A model generated the notes under the pieces. The model made no database searches, was not told the DNA's origin, and saw only the letters and a program-made list of their open reading frames with translations. Shown in pieces: positions 11,301-24,300 of a stretch of 64,000 nucleotides of DNA. The position numbers and the translations under genes are program-made. The first letter of the stretch is position 1; the number at the start of each line of letters is the position of its first letter. Origin of the DNA: Rostratula benghalensis (taxonomy: Eukaryota; Chordata; Aves; Charadriiformes; Rostratulidae); NCBI GenBank assembly GCA_013399305.1, contig VXAI01000049.1, forward strand, positions 4,481,275 through 4,545,274, given 5' to 3'.

Positions 11301-13459
11301 CTCTGGCCATGCTGCTGACAGTGTGCTTGAGGGAAGCTGCGTTCTGGTGACTCCCGTTTATCATATGTAAAATGGGGATAATAATAACCTATGTCACAGG
11401 GGTGTTGCAAGACTTAATTAATTAGTATTTGCAAAGAGCTTTCAGATAATTGGATTAGAGGTGCTATATTAACACAAACTGTTATTGTTATTATTTATTT
11501 ATTATGTACTTATAGAGTTCATCTGTGCAGGATGTTTTTGCTGAGTCTAGCTTGCAGATGTAAACAGAGGCAATAGCATTGAGCTAAAAGCAGCAAAAGA
11601 AGCAAATTTCTGTTCTAGCTCTTGTTTGTGACCTCCCCAAGGCTAATATGCATCTGGAGACTGAGGAACAGTTACAGGAAAGTTTTGAGTGGTGCCCCCT
11701 GCTGAAACTGGGAGAATCTCTACATCCCTGTGAATGGCCCAGAAAATGGATGGGGAAAAGTCCCATAGCTTGGGAGGCTGCTGTACAACACTGTCCAGGT
11801 TTAGCTTTCCTTCTCAAGTGCCTTTCCACCCCTACCATTGGGTAAGGATGACATGGAAGGAGGTTGATGTGGGATCCCAAGACCTATGTGCCCATTCCTG
11901 TGTGAGATGTGTGGGGCACAGGCAACTTGGCACTCCCGCAGTCACACCTTATTGAGGTTGGGTACTCTGGTTTCACTTTTAAAGTTGAAACATATTTTTA
12001 GAGCTCACCTAAATGGAGAGAACATGAGGCTAACAGAAATGGTCAGGCGGAGCAGCACTGTGGGGATCTGGTGCTATGGGAATGGCTCCTGCCACCCTGG
12101 CTCATGGCACGGTGCACACCAAATCTGCACTTGTTTCCACAAAATTGAGTTATTAGTGAATATGTAAAATAAAAGCTTCCAAAAGCTGCAGATACTTTTC
12201 CATCTGACTCCAGCTTCTCTAGGAAATTCACCCCTGAGGTGAATACTTGGGTCAGAGTTAAATACAGCTGCTTTGGGATTTTGTGGGTATGAAAACAGAC
12301 TAATTTGGTGCATAAGTCATTTTTAGTGCACTAATTTCCTGCTTTACATGCAGAAATGGTTCATAAATGGCACAAAAGTCTTCAGGAAACTGAGCCTAAA
12401 GCATCTTGTTCACATAGACTTAATGCTGTAGTCTTCCTTAAGAGTGCATTATATGAAAACTCTTGGTGCTTCACTTCTTACTAGAGACCAGCAAATCTTT
12501 ATCAGTTGATAGCTCAGCATAGGTTATTAGTTGTATCAGGCTTGCATAGCTCTGTTTTTCTTCATTAATATTAGGCTTTTATCCTTTCAATTTTTTTTTA
12601 AGAGCTCCAAGTCCACAGCTGAAGATCTGAAGTCTTTCTTCATTAAAAAGAACAACAACAAATACAGTGTGTGAAAGAGCTATTTAGGGAAACAGAGCAG
12701 AAGTAGCTGTGTCTGGAGCTGTTGACTCTTTGGCAGTGTCCCTAAGCCCTGCTGCAGCATCTCCCCCTTGGCCCTGAGAGGTGCCCCCCTTCAGAAGGGC
12801 AGAATGTGTCCCCATGGCTTACCCGTGCCTCGGCCACTCTCCTCTGCCACCAAAGCTACAATGAGAATCCACAGCAAAAAGGGGCTTTTTTTTGTGTCTG
12901 AATTTACCGCTGGATTTGCAATACTGATTGAGGGCATTCCTCCTCGTGTAGTTTTGTTCCATGCACAGCAGCAAAACTCGTGTTAATGATGTAACTAGAG
13001 CTTGCTGGGTGCCTTCTGCCTGGACAGGAAGGCACATGCCAGGCCTTGAGCTTTCCTCTTGTCTCCCCCAGGCCCTGGGTGGGAATGCAGTAGTTTAGGT
13101 TCAAATCTACTTGAATTGCCCTAAATTTGAGGGCTCAGCCTCAAGTTCCACACCTGTGGCTTGAGGTTCCCATTAACCATGCGAATTTATTACCTTGAAG
13201 AAAGACCCAGGAGGGAGGAACTGTCCTGGAGGAAAAGCACTACAAGTCTGGAAAACTTGTAAAAAGTCTTAAGTGCAGCCAAATCTGTATGGAAAAACGT
13301 AAGGATAAAGTTTACTCTGTGACAGCTCACCAGCAGCTAAGAGGTGAGCCCTGGGCAGAGGCCTGGGTTGGGGTTTCACATGGTGGGAGAAGCAGCCTCC
13401 TTGGAGGAGATGTGCTGGCTCACCCTTTGGGTTGCAAGCCCTCCCTCTTGCCTCCTGTG
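8357..13459. other. Intergenic, no gene seen
   Basis: Includes a poly(T) run near 8431 and the MIR-like fragment at 11345-11512. ORFs of up to 161 codons (for example 9044-9529 minus) show no recognisable family and lie in GC-richer stretches where long chance ORFs are expected. Confidence 0.55.
11345..11512 (+). mobile_element. MIR-like SINE fragment
   Basis: It contains the MIR core passage catatgtaaaatggggataataataacc followed by a diverged tcacaggggtgttgcaagac and gcaaagagctttcagataat, matching the MIR order 'taaaatggggataataat / ggttgttgtgagg / gtaaagcgctt'. It ends in a ttattgttattatttattta tract. It is an ancient tRNA-derived SINE relic shared by amniotes, with no current activity expected. 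Confidence 0.75.
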
Positions 13460-13597
13460 TTCACAGAATGATACAGGCTTGGAAGGGACCTCTGGAGATC
13501 CTCTAGTCCAACCCCCCTGCCAAAACAGGTTCTCCTAGAGCAGGTTGCACAGGAACTTGTCCAGGTGAGTTTTTGAGTGTCTCCAGAGGTGGTTCTG
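13460..13597 (-). mobile_element. CR1 LINE fragment, minus strand
   Basis: It starts cacagaatgatacaggcttgg and continues aagggacctctggagatcct, agtccaacccccctgcc and gagtgtctccagaggtgg, which is reverse-complement CR1 3' end. The 5' part of the element is missing. No coding capacity. Confidence 0.9.
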
Positions 13598-13849
13598 GGC
13601 CATGGATCACTCTGTGCCTTCCCTCACCCACTGCTCCAGCTCTCGGTCATGTTTTACAACAGCCTGTCATATTGGCAGCCAAACAGCGGCTGCGTAGGTG
13701 GGATCCTGAGGGTAGCACCCATGAGATGCAGGTGTAGAGGGTTGGAGGGCTGGCTGGTGGTGTGCCATGCGGGCAGAGCAGCAGCAAGTCCGTAGCAGGC
13801 TTGGCGTGCCCAATTTATGGCCATTTACATGTGAAATTGCTCTGATCTA

Positions 13850-13861
13850 ATTTGCATATGC
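13850..13861 (+). promoter_or_regulatory. Octamer-type motif atttgcatatgc
   Basis: A perfect POU octamer (ATTTGCAT) extended to a 12-mer, set between gctctgatcta and agtcagagtaatcg, with a ccaattaaac motif nearby. The same 12-mer recurs at 22654. Motif presence is direct; binding is inference. Confidence 0.35.
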
Positions 13862-16569
13862 AGTCAGAGTAATCGTGGGCCAATTAAACTTGTAGTTCAC
13901 AAAATCTGAGCCTGAAACCTTTACAATTCTTACTGAACGTACTAATCTGAGTGTATATGTCACTTCATCAAATTCATGAAACCATAAATTGTTCCTGTCT
14001 GGCATCACCAGCTGCACGCGGGAGTCGCTGGGGCTGGGCTGAAGGAGCCATCGGCCCCATGCAGCGGCTGGGGAAGATATTTTTAATGAGCTCTTCCCTA
14101 TTCAAGGATTGAATCAGAGCTGTTAGGATGTCAGTGTAAGATTCATTGCAATATCTATGGGAGATTTATCTTTAGTCTTCCATTTTTTTAAAAATGTTGT
14201 TGTCCTGGAGGAGTTGTTACAATGTCAATAAATGTGTCATCTACATTTGTTAGTGCAAATGCAGTTATAAAATGTCAGAGGTTTGTCTCAAGTTTATTTC
14301 ATTTTATTTCTACCTTAGCATTGAGGAACAGGAGTCTTCCAAACACGTGGTGTGATGTGCTTGTGGGTGGGTGGGGAGAGAGCCTCTGGCCACCCTGGAG
14401 ACCCCATTTCTATGCTGAGGCTTGGGCAATGGGGTGTTTTGGGTCTCCAGCCCCAGGAGGGCTGGTGGTGAGGGATTGAGGGAGTGTGGATGTGGTTTCC
14501 CTGGGCAAATGGAGCCAGGTGCTCCATTGGTACCCTCCCACTGGCTGCTCCCAGGAGCTGCCTCCTCCCCAGCTGCAAGTCCCAGTAAGCACCCAGACAA
14601 TGTCAGACCTCTGCAAGAGAAGATTTACAAACTTTAGTCTGTGTCTACCCAGCTTTAATTGTCCCCTTCTTGACCCAGTGAGGCACATGCTCAATACCTT
14701 ATGCAGCCTTCTCGGGACACTTACTGCCTCTCCTTTATGCAGTTCAACTTCTCAGGCACATCCTGCTAATTTAGCAGCGCATCTCTGAATAGTTGGTGTT
14801 GGAGCAAGGCTTTATCATAGCCAGATGCTGTTGATGACTTGAGGTTTGGCTTTTGTTCAGTGAGAAGAGCTCTAGCTATTGAAGCACTGAGTCTGGGGTT
14901 GGCTATCACAGAGCCAGATGGTTTCATTCCAAATGTTTAAAATCTATAAATCTTTAATCTATAAATTCTGTTGTCACTATGAAAATGATAGGTTAAATTT
15001 TGCAGTCCTCACAGATAGTTACCCTCTGAGTAGATATCATCAAAGATTAAAAAGTCATTATTTCTTGGCTTTTTATATATTTTTCCTTCTTTGTCATTTT
15101 TGTGTAAGTTCCTACAGGGGGAAAAATATTCTAAGCTCTGAGCTGAAGAACATCAGAAATGGGCTTCTCTGAACTGGATTTAAAAGATTTTTTTCCAATG
15201 TACTGCTCTTCTTTGGTCTAGCTGCAATGTTGAAGGCCTTGGTGTATTTGTGAGATTTGTGTTATTTGTATTCCAGCCAACTGCAGATTTTATTCTCTCA
15301 ATGATATTTTACACATTTTGTGGAAAAGTGGTAACTCGCTGCTTTTTTACCCTTGTATTTCTGGTTTAGCCCTGTAAGCAGCAACATTTTTCTTCCCCCT
15401 TAAATCTTAGTAGGGGCTGTGGTGTGGTAGTTCACTGCCTGTGGCTGACTGCTGAGGTCTAAGGGTGCTGTGCTACACCTGTCTGTCACCTACACCACTT
15501 TTGCAGCACAAGGTGGCTTAAAAACCTCGCAGAGGTCGTGTTTCTGCTCGGACTTGCTATGCCAAGAGCCATGGCTGCTGGTGGGGGACAGCGTGACAGC
15601 CGGCCTGCCCTGCTGGAGGGATGAGCTGCCAACATCGGGGAGGGTGGGATGTGGATGAGGATCTTGTTGTTTTCCCCCTGCCAGCACAGCACTGCTCTCT
15701 CCTCTTGGTGTTACCTGGTCTGTGCTGGTGAGTGTGTGGTGCCTTGTATCAAGTGGGACAGTCCCTTCTGCAGGGATGGTTCTGCTCTGTCACAGGTCAT
15801 GCTGTAGGCTGAGGGAATGCACCTCTGGTTGAAGAACACAACTGAGAGCCAGGAAACCCAATGCTTTTAAACTGCTCTTAATGTCTTGCAACAAATCTTA
15901 TTACCTGATCAGTTATGCATTTGGGAGACCAGAAACATAGCTTCTTCAAAAGAGAAATACTGGTGTGGAGGCTGCTGGGGGAGCCTGGAGAAGGTGGACT
16001 TCCAGATCTAAACGTGGAGGCTTAGTCAAGGGAAGAAAGATTTTCCAACCTGCACAAGCCTAAATCTTCTCTCAGTGTCAAACTGCACTTTTGTGAACTG
16101 TCTGCTGCTCAGTAACTGCTGCAGGTGGCGCAGAGCCCATCAGCACCTCAGGGACCTAATGCTGGACTCCAAAACATGGGAAGGAAATGGTAATTGCAGG
16201 CTGCTCTAAAAGTCTGAGCCTGACTTAGCTGCAGTCACAAACTGAGTCTGGGCTCTCTTATTCTACCACCAAACGATTGCTTCTAATTGTATGAACTTAT
16301 GTTCCATTAGTTTTTTATTTTTTTCCTACCTAGCAGTGTGTAATATTTTTGATACCTAGGGATGTGCCAGGGTTTCCCAAGCACAGGGTCCCTGCTCCCA
16401 TACCCACGCTGCCTGCCCGGGCTGTACCGTGTATGGGGGGGGGAAACTTGCCCGCTTTAAGCAGCCCCTCAAGGCAACTGCCTGCAATGAGCTCTCAATG
16501 CTAGCATTTTGCTCCAGCATAACTTAAAAAATGTTAGGGACAAAGCCTTCAATGTATCTGCCTGTGTTT

Positions 16570-16597
16570 ATGCAAATTTATTAAAATTAATGCAAAT
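16570..16597 (+). promoter_or_regulatory. Paired perfect octamer motifs
   Basis: ATGCAAAT at 16570-16577 and 16590-16597, start-to-start 20 bp (about two helical turns), separated by ttattaaaatta. The arrangement is compatible with cooperative POU-factor binding. It could also be chance in AT-rich DNA. Confidence 0.35.
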
Positions 16598-16663
16598 TGC
16601 AATCTATTGATTTTTTTAAATGATATTGGCAGGCATGAGTGAGGCAAAAAGACACTGCACTGA

Positions 16664-16680
16664 TTTTTTTTTTTTTTTTT
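16664..16680. repeat. Poly(T) tract
   Basis: Seventeen Ts in intergenic DNA. Confidence 0.9.
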
Positions 16681-19600
16681 CACTATCTTGCATCTTTTCA
16701 GGCATTTTACTCGTGTGCACAGTGAACAGAAGTGTCTGAAACTGTTTTATGCTCACTTCACAGAGGCTGGAAAGCTGAGCACGCCGCAGAGAGAAACTGA
16801 GCCTGAATTCATTAACCATTTTGAAAATCAAGAGGTTTACTGTCACCAGATCTGTGTATCGGTGAACAGAAAGCACATGTGGAGGGGAGAAGTCTGCACT
16901 CAATGTGTGAGAACCAGGACGGCAGTAACTCGTGTCTGCTGGCAGGGGTGAGCTTGGGAATGATCCCAGGAGGGGACAGAGGCATCAGGCAGGCGGGGAG
17001 GTGCACAGAGGTGCAGGGAGAGAAAGCCAGGCATGAAGGCAGCCATCACGGGTGGAGATGTGGGGAGACCTCTGTGGTGGGAACACCAGCAGCTCGTGGC
17101 AAGGCTGGGAGTGGTGGTGAGGCAGCTGCTGTGGAGGAGGCAATGATGGCTAAGGGTCTCCTGGCCAGGGCATGAAGCTGCAGCTGAGTTCCCCAAAACT
17201 GGGGATGGGCATCAGAACTGGGCTAAAAGCAGCTGGCAAGCCCTGGGATGCAGGGGCTGTGCACCCCAAAGCTCTGCTCTTCCCTGGCTTTTTGTGGGGG
17301 GAGGAGATGTGACTCTGGCCCCCAGCTGCAGCTTGTACCAAATGACTTGGTAGTTTATTTTTTAATTCCTTTTTAGTTTATAATAACAGGGCTGAAAGTT
17401 GGGTTCTGCACCTCCTCTCCATGTCTGCTTTTGAAGCTTTTTGTTACAGGGTAATAGTGTCTATCAATCCCACATGGTTTTTATTTACATGAGTTTGTTA
17501 AAGGATACACAAAAAAGGTGACTCTTGATATTGTATATAGGACTGGGAGGTTGGGCGGATGCTGGAGGGGAGTGATTGCTGCTGGGAGGTAGCTGTGTGC
17601 TGAAGGGCATCAGCCCTGTGCTCTGCTGGTGGGTCAGTACCCAGGGACGTGCCTAAAGCCTTTTATAATTCAACTGTAGTTTCTTTCTGTTTGTTTGAAA
17701 AATGGATCTGTGTTTTCTTTATAAGGTAGAAGGAGTTTCCTTTGCAGCTGGGGGCTGGAAGGCTTGGAAGGGCTCAGGGCAGCCCAGCAGCTCATGAGGG
17801 TCCTCTTGAAAGCTGCAGTGAGAAGCCAGATGAGACTGAGAGAGGCCATGCAGCAAAACCCATGTGTAGTCAGAGAGGTTTCAGGGCTAACACTGTCCCC
17901 AGAGGCTGAGCTTGGTGTCATAGGGAAGTAGCTCTTTCTGTGACTTCCTTCTTGTTATGTGGCACCTCTCACCTTGGCAGGCATTTCAGTCCAGCTTCTG
18001 CTGGGGACTTGTGCCAGATGGTGACCTAGGCAACTTCTTGTGTTGCAATTTTAATACATTTTTCAATGGATAAATATTCACATTACAACTTGAATTTGTG
18101 GTTTTGTTGTTTGGGTGTGCTTTTTTTTTTTCTTAAATTCCTGGAAGTCCTTGTAGCAAGGCTTCAGAAGGAATGGGCACAGAAGTCAAACTTCTTTCCT
18201 CTGGGTAATTGCCTTTCAACTTCTGGGGTGCTAAGGGAAAGAGAGGTTTGCCCTGTTTCCAGGCTGCATGGGCTCCTGTTCAGGAGTATTCATCATCACT
18301 AAACTTCCTTGGCAAGCTGAACTCAAACACTAGAGGGAGGAAAAAGGCATGGGAGGCATGTTTGGTGTCATCAGTGTTACAGATAACTGCCGGACATGGC
18401 AAAAATGATGTGGTGAAAAACCCATGACCTCCATCAGAAATGTTAATGGAACATTTCTGTTAGAAGAGAATTACATGGTCATGTTTGTATGGCTTTGCAT
18501 AGGAAAATACTTCATATTAATTTGCTACAGTGCAAATCTTAGGATGGAAAATGCCTCCTCATGCCTGGTTCCATATAGAAACTAACGAGGTAGAGCAAAT
18601 TTGTTGCAAACCTGCAGCTTATATAGTATTTCATTTATTGAGAGTCTAGTTAAATCCTAAACCTGCTGTTATATACCCATTTATGGAGCAAACACTCGAT
18701 GCTCTTCTACTGGTTTAATATACTATTTGCTTAATGGGCCATTGACATAATCATTTGATATAGATCCCAGTCATACCACGTTACCATGCCATGATATATT
18801 AATATACCCACATATTAATGGTGGAGGGCAAGCATGTTATACTATTATCCATGACCAATTAGTTTCTGTCTATCTTAGGGACACAGTTATCTAGGTGTTA
18901 GTCTTTACGGGCTTGATTTTTAGAAGTCTGAGTACCTCTGGCTCCCACTGAAGTGAATTGTGTTTCTTGATGGATCCATTACTCAGGGTTACACGTAGCC
19001 TTTTGTCTAATGTAATCTGGGAGCATGTCACTGTAATTGTGTATTTCCACTTGCAGTTGGAGATTTTTATGTATAATTACTGTTAACTGTTCTGTTCCTT
19101 TTTATTTTTAATCCAGTGGATAATCAAATAAGGCTTTTCTTTCCCTTTTTAACGTTCTACTTGATCAATCAGAAGATGGCCTATAAAGTCAGAAGGGACT
19201 GCTTATGTCAGGAAGGGGCATGATGCTTTGCAGAGTTTCATTAATACAGATACATTTAGTTGCTCACAACAGGGTTATTGTGCTACAGTTTTGATATCTA
19301 GTGTAGAACTGTACAGCAGCAAATACGATCTCCTCTGTCTTTCACCCCCCTCATGCTCAGATTATTAATAACAATATGAAAATATGAGGGACCAGCATGC
19401 AGATTCTGCTCTTTGTGGGATGCCTGCAGAATTAAGTGATCATTATAAATAGGAGGCGAAATTGGCATTTTATCTGTCTCATACGCTGTAATTAAGTAGC
19501 TGATTTCTTCCTGATGTGGCAGCAATAGTGGCTATGGAGAGAAGCAGAAAGGGTAATAATCTTCTCGATCGGCGCTGGGAGGGCTGCCTTATGCAGAAAA

Positions 19601-20635
19601 ATAAAGGTATGAAGTATGGAAAGTGTAGGTGACAAGGGAACAGAAGAGTCAGTTATGAAGACTAAAATAAGAGGTTTGACTTGCAGAGAGGTTGAGAAGG
19701 ATGGAATGTTGAAATGTTTGGGTGGAAGACAAAAGGACAGAACACTGGGAGCAGTGGAGGCAGTATGTACAAGCCACAAGGGAGGATGGTGCCAGAGGGG
19801 AGAAGGAAGGAACCCAGATGTATGAGGAGCTCAGATGGCTGTTTTGGAGTAGGTATTTTTTAACATTCTGGACTGGTTTTAACCTGAAAATTCAAATACA
19901 AAAATAAAGGAATAGACTTCTTGAAGAAAAGCAGGCAAATTTTCTTGGTAGTTGCTGAACAGTTACCAGAGAAGCCACTGTCATGCTGTCCATCTCACCT
20001 GCTCTGATGGCGATGCTCACTGCCAAGCAGTCCCACGCTTAGCCCGAGTGATGGAAGGCACCTCCTGGGACTGCTCTCTGCAGTGTGAACACTGTCCTAT
20101 TTTCCCTGTTAAAGCCCTGGCTGTTTTCCCTGGGGTAGAATGGGGACTGGTAAGAGCATCTTTAAAAGAGGCTCTGCTAAGCGTCTTAAATGGTGTACTT
20201 GGATAATGTCATGTGTAGATGTACGTGTTTCACGCTTGCTAATTCAGAGAGCACTCTTCATGCTGTGCGCTGGATAATGTAAAACCCTGTAGAAAGTGTA
20301 ATATGGGAGAATATAATTAAATCTATATGATGTGGCTGCACCAAGTAACCAAACTGAGGTCTCGAAGGAAACCTCAACTTTGCTGGTTTTCAAATTTTCA
20401 CACTTGATTTTTGTAGCATTTATTTAACGTTGGTGTCTGTAAATTACTTTCTAAGCACTTTAGATGGAGGAAATCACCCCTCCCTTTATTTCCCAATTAG
20501 ATAATGTCACAGGAAAATACATCAAGCAGGATCTGACAGCTGGAGAGAGGTGAGGCTGCCACAGCTCCATGCTCCCAGGCCCCACTAGCAGCAAGGCTGA
20601 AGGTGCATTCCCAGTAAGCACTTGCATACACTGCA

Positions 20636-20823
20636 TAAATATATACACACATACATATGCACAACTGGCAACACAGGTCAGGCATGTATATAGTGCTTGC
20701 ATAAATGCAGGTACCACCTACAGCTACATCCTGCTTCTCTTTCTGGCTAAGCAGGATGAAGGTCTGCTGGGCAGAATGAGTGGGAGTGTGTGTGTATATA
20801 AATATACATACACATACACACAG
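20636..20823. repeat. AC/TG- and AT-rich microsatellite tracts
   Basis: An interrupted (AC/AT) tract at about 20636-20665 and a tract at 20786-20823 that begins as (TG)n and turns into (AC/AT)n (gtgtgtgtgtatataaata then catacacatacacacag). The second tract is thus partly self-complementary. Confidence 0.75.
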
Positions 20824-21030
20824 AGACAAGGTGCAGCCCTACAGCAGCTGCACTTGGACACCTGGTCTGCCCAGTAGCTCCCTTCCTCGGTAGTTCTTAC
20901 TCTGGGTTCCCACCTTCCACCTCTCCCCTGTGCCCTGATGGGCCTGTGATGGGCTGATGGCCCATCTCCAACAAGGGAGCTATAAGGAGTTGTCAGGAGG
21001 TTTGGCACCCTTGCTGTCTAATGGAGGAGA

Positions 21031-21395
21031 CAATCACAGAATCGTCATGGTTGGAAAGGACCTCTGAGATCACTGAATCCAGCCATACACAACCCCCCCT
21101 ACAATCTCGGCATTAGAGATGCCCTGAAGTGCCACATCTACATGTTCCTTAAATACTTCCAAGGATGGTGACTCAACCCTTTCCCTTGGCAAGCTGTTTG
21201 AGTGCCTGGCCACTCTTTCACTCATTCTTCCTAATATCTAATCTGAACCTCCCATGCTGCCACTTCAGATCATTTCCTCTGGTCCTGACATTATTCACTT
21301 GAGAAGAGGCCAACACCCACTTCTCTACAACTACCTGAAAGTTGTAGTTGTACAACTACCTGAAAGGTAGTTGTAGAGGGCAATAAGGAGTGTTA
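21031..21395 (-). mobile_element. CR1 LINE fragment with internal fold-back duplication, minus strand
   Basis: The 3' end appears as caatcacagaatcgtcatgg, then ggttggaaaggacctctgag, ccctttcccttggcaagctg and gagaagaggccaacacccac. At 21323-21378, where a normal CR1 has one ctctacaac...ggtagttgtagag passage, this copy carries a local duplication and inversion. That gives tacaactacctgaaag twice and a 13-bp perfect inverted repeat. The element ends near the gagggcaataaggag motif. Confidence 0.9.
21323..21378. repeat. Inverted repeat within CR1
   Basis: ctctacaactacc at 21323-21335 pairs perfectly with ggtagttgtagag at 21366-21378. In between is a second copy of tacaactacctgaaag (21351-21366; the first is at 21326-21341) and the palindrome gtagttgtacaactac. 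Confidence 0.9.
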
Positions 21396-24300
21396 AGCTC
21401 GGCTTGTGGGGGCGACTGGGGCTGCTAGTAACCCTGTTCTCTGCAGTGATGCCTTCTACTCCCTGGAGTGGATGACATCTCTGTTTTTCCTGAAGCCTTC
21501 AGTGGGTCCTGCCAGGCCACTTTGCTCATGGAGTCTTCCTGGACCTGCTGTGGGATGGAGCAAAGATGGTCAGAGACCTTTTCCAAGAAGTCCCAGCAGA
21601 GGTTGGGGGAGGAAGAGGGATGTGCATGGGTTATACTTCTTGAACTTAGACAACTGGCAGCCATATGTGTAAGCAAACAAAGTTTTACTACTTCTCTCTA
21701 AAAGAGACAGTTTTAAAAGCTTTATTTTCTTGCCAGTTGGCTAAGAAGCGAACAAGGAACAATAGATTCAAGCTGAAATAATTTGCATTTATGATGAAGG
21801 CAAGGAATATCTACCTTGCATTTTCCTAAAAAAGAAAAATTAAACCCCATTTTTAATTAACTGATAAACTATTAATCAAATTTTTGCAATGTTAGGTGAC
21901 ACATTATTCATTTAGATAGAATGACTGTGAACTTAAACTAATCAAATCTGATTTGCCCACATATGCTTGATTGAAATACATTTTAACTAGCATATACAAA
22001 GAGAAAATCTTGGATTTCTTACCTAATCTTCAGAGTATACTGCTGAGTTAATAAGGGCAGTTTTTTTTAAATGAGACCACCATTTCTTAATCTGCATATC
22101 AAAATCAAGAGCAACTTAATTGCAAAACACATATTCCTGAAATCTAATCATTATACTGCTTTAGGGTATTTTATTGAAGCATGTTAAATTATGGACAGAA
22201 TATTAATGATGAAGCTAATCAAACCCAATTAGTCACTTCTAACAATAGTCACATAAATATACAAGTCAGGTACTAAAGTACTGTAGGTATGGTTTTAAGT
22301 TTTTTAATATAAAATTTATGTGGTATCTATGAATTATATACTCGTTATTTTTAATCAAAAAATAATCTAGGACAAGTCATTTCAGAGAACAGACAGTATG
22401 TCAGAAGACAATGGGACTTGTCCCTTAGCATTAGAACTGACACTCCTGATTTTTGAGTACGTAAGCGCCGCTCGGAGGTGAGGTTGCTGGGCCCATGGTT
22501 ACTAGGACAGAGGGGGGGGATCTGCCTGGGCTCCCAAATGTGGGCAGATGGACGTGCAGGCACAGTTTTCCCTCCTGCTTGCCTTGTGATTACTGTGACC
22601 GCACTAACTAGGTGCCCACGTGAGCGGTCCTGTCTCACACTGCAATGTACAAGATTTGCATATGCTGCTAGAATAATTGCAGTATATAATAATTACAGAT
22701 GTATTGTGTCTGCTTTAAAAATCAGCATCTTCCTTTAAGCTCAGATATAGCATCTTGTAGAGATTTAAGCGTGGTGCTTATCTTTATGCTGATTCCGTTT
22801 GAGTGTACTTTGATATTGATATTTTGGGTGGCTTTCAGTTTGTTTCAGCTTCCTACTTGCTAATTATGGGAGGGCAGCTGTCATCTTACTTTAGTTCTGT
22901 CTACTCTATCAGAAAAACCCACACAATGCAAGGGTCACAGATGACCTTCTACTGATGTGTCTTTTGAAAGATGATGTGTTTTACAAATCCTTTTAAATTG
23001 TGACTCTTACAGTTTCCATAATTATTCAGGTCACATAAAAGAATGACTTGGTGTATTTGTAACCCCTTTTTGCACCTTCAGATTTAAGGATGTGTATTTT
23101 CTAATTTGTAATCATCTAATTTTAAAAAGGGGTTTCCATAAATAATAGGTATGGTTTTAGTGCCAGATAGGAAAGCCTTGACAGGATTCATGCTGCCATT
23201 GGTGCCAGCGGTTGTGCTGTGTCAGGCACCGAGCAGTGTTTTCCCCCTACAAGCCATCATTACTGGTGGCTCAGTCACATCACTTCTGCAAGCCCTGTGC
23301 AGGGTGGTCACAGGCCAGACGTGAGGGCACTGGGGAAAAAGGGACTGGGAAGCCTCCCCTGCTAGATTTTGGGGAAATGGGTCACAAGCAGGAAGGTGGG
23401 AGAATGGCTTTTGTATGGAGCTGTTGGGTCCAGCTCTGGGGGCTGAAGCCCCAGATGGGCACCAGTGAAGGCAGGGGATGGATTTGGAGAACCATCACAC
23501 AGTTCTGTGGCAGGGAACAGGTTGTTGTGCCAGGGCCAGCTGGCAAATAGCCATCCGGGAGCAGGTCTACGGGGCCACAGTGCCCTGGCAGTGGCTGAGG
23601 CACAGGGCTTGGGGAATGCTGCATGTGCTGCTGATGGTACAGCCAGTTTTTCCACACCAATTCCTTCTCTAATATCAAGATCATATGCATGTGGTTGTGC
23701 TAGTCACCAACCAAACCTTGCTGGCTCTTGTGTTCAGAAAATAGCTCTGTATGAGAGGTCCTGGCTCCAGATGATGCTGCTGGTTGGGAGCCATCCCTGT
23801 CCATTGATGACTGAACAGTCACTGGGGCAACAATCAACAGTGAGCCCTTGCAACAGTCTGTAATGACGTTGGTATCTGCAAAGGGTTTGCTCAAATCTGT
23901 GTAAGATTATTTAAAATCCTCTTCTATGAAAATAGAATACTTCAGTGAAACAAAATGTTAAAAGTAGCACTAGAGCTCAGATTTAGACAAGATTTAAATT
24001 TCTACCTTCTGTGCTATTCCAAATTGGTTTGTCATAAATACTGCTCATGTCCACGAAACACAGGCTGAGAGACCAACGGCTGTCTGAACTGATACATGCT
24101 TATGTGCTTTTGAATATGAGTATATAGCTTTTTCCAAAAGGAATCAAAAGCTTCTGCCATGTTTGAAAAGCGAGATGACTGATGCTGCATTGTAAGTAGT
24201 CAAATTAAGACTTCCTCTACTTCTTCATAAACTCCTCTGGAAACCTGCCTACGCTCTAAAGGCCACAGGCTGTTTTATTCTACCTTTCATTATGAAAAGA

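Larger units (their letters stand above)
13598..21030. other. Intergenic, candidate regulatory motifs only
   Basis: Holds the octamer motifs at 13850 and 16570-16597, a ten-G run near 16434-16443, a poly(T) tract at 16664 and the microsatellites near 20.7 kb. 18440-19150 is AT-rich unique sequence. No exon with both splice signals and a recognisable peptide was found. Confidence 0.5.
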
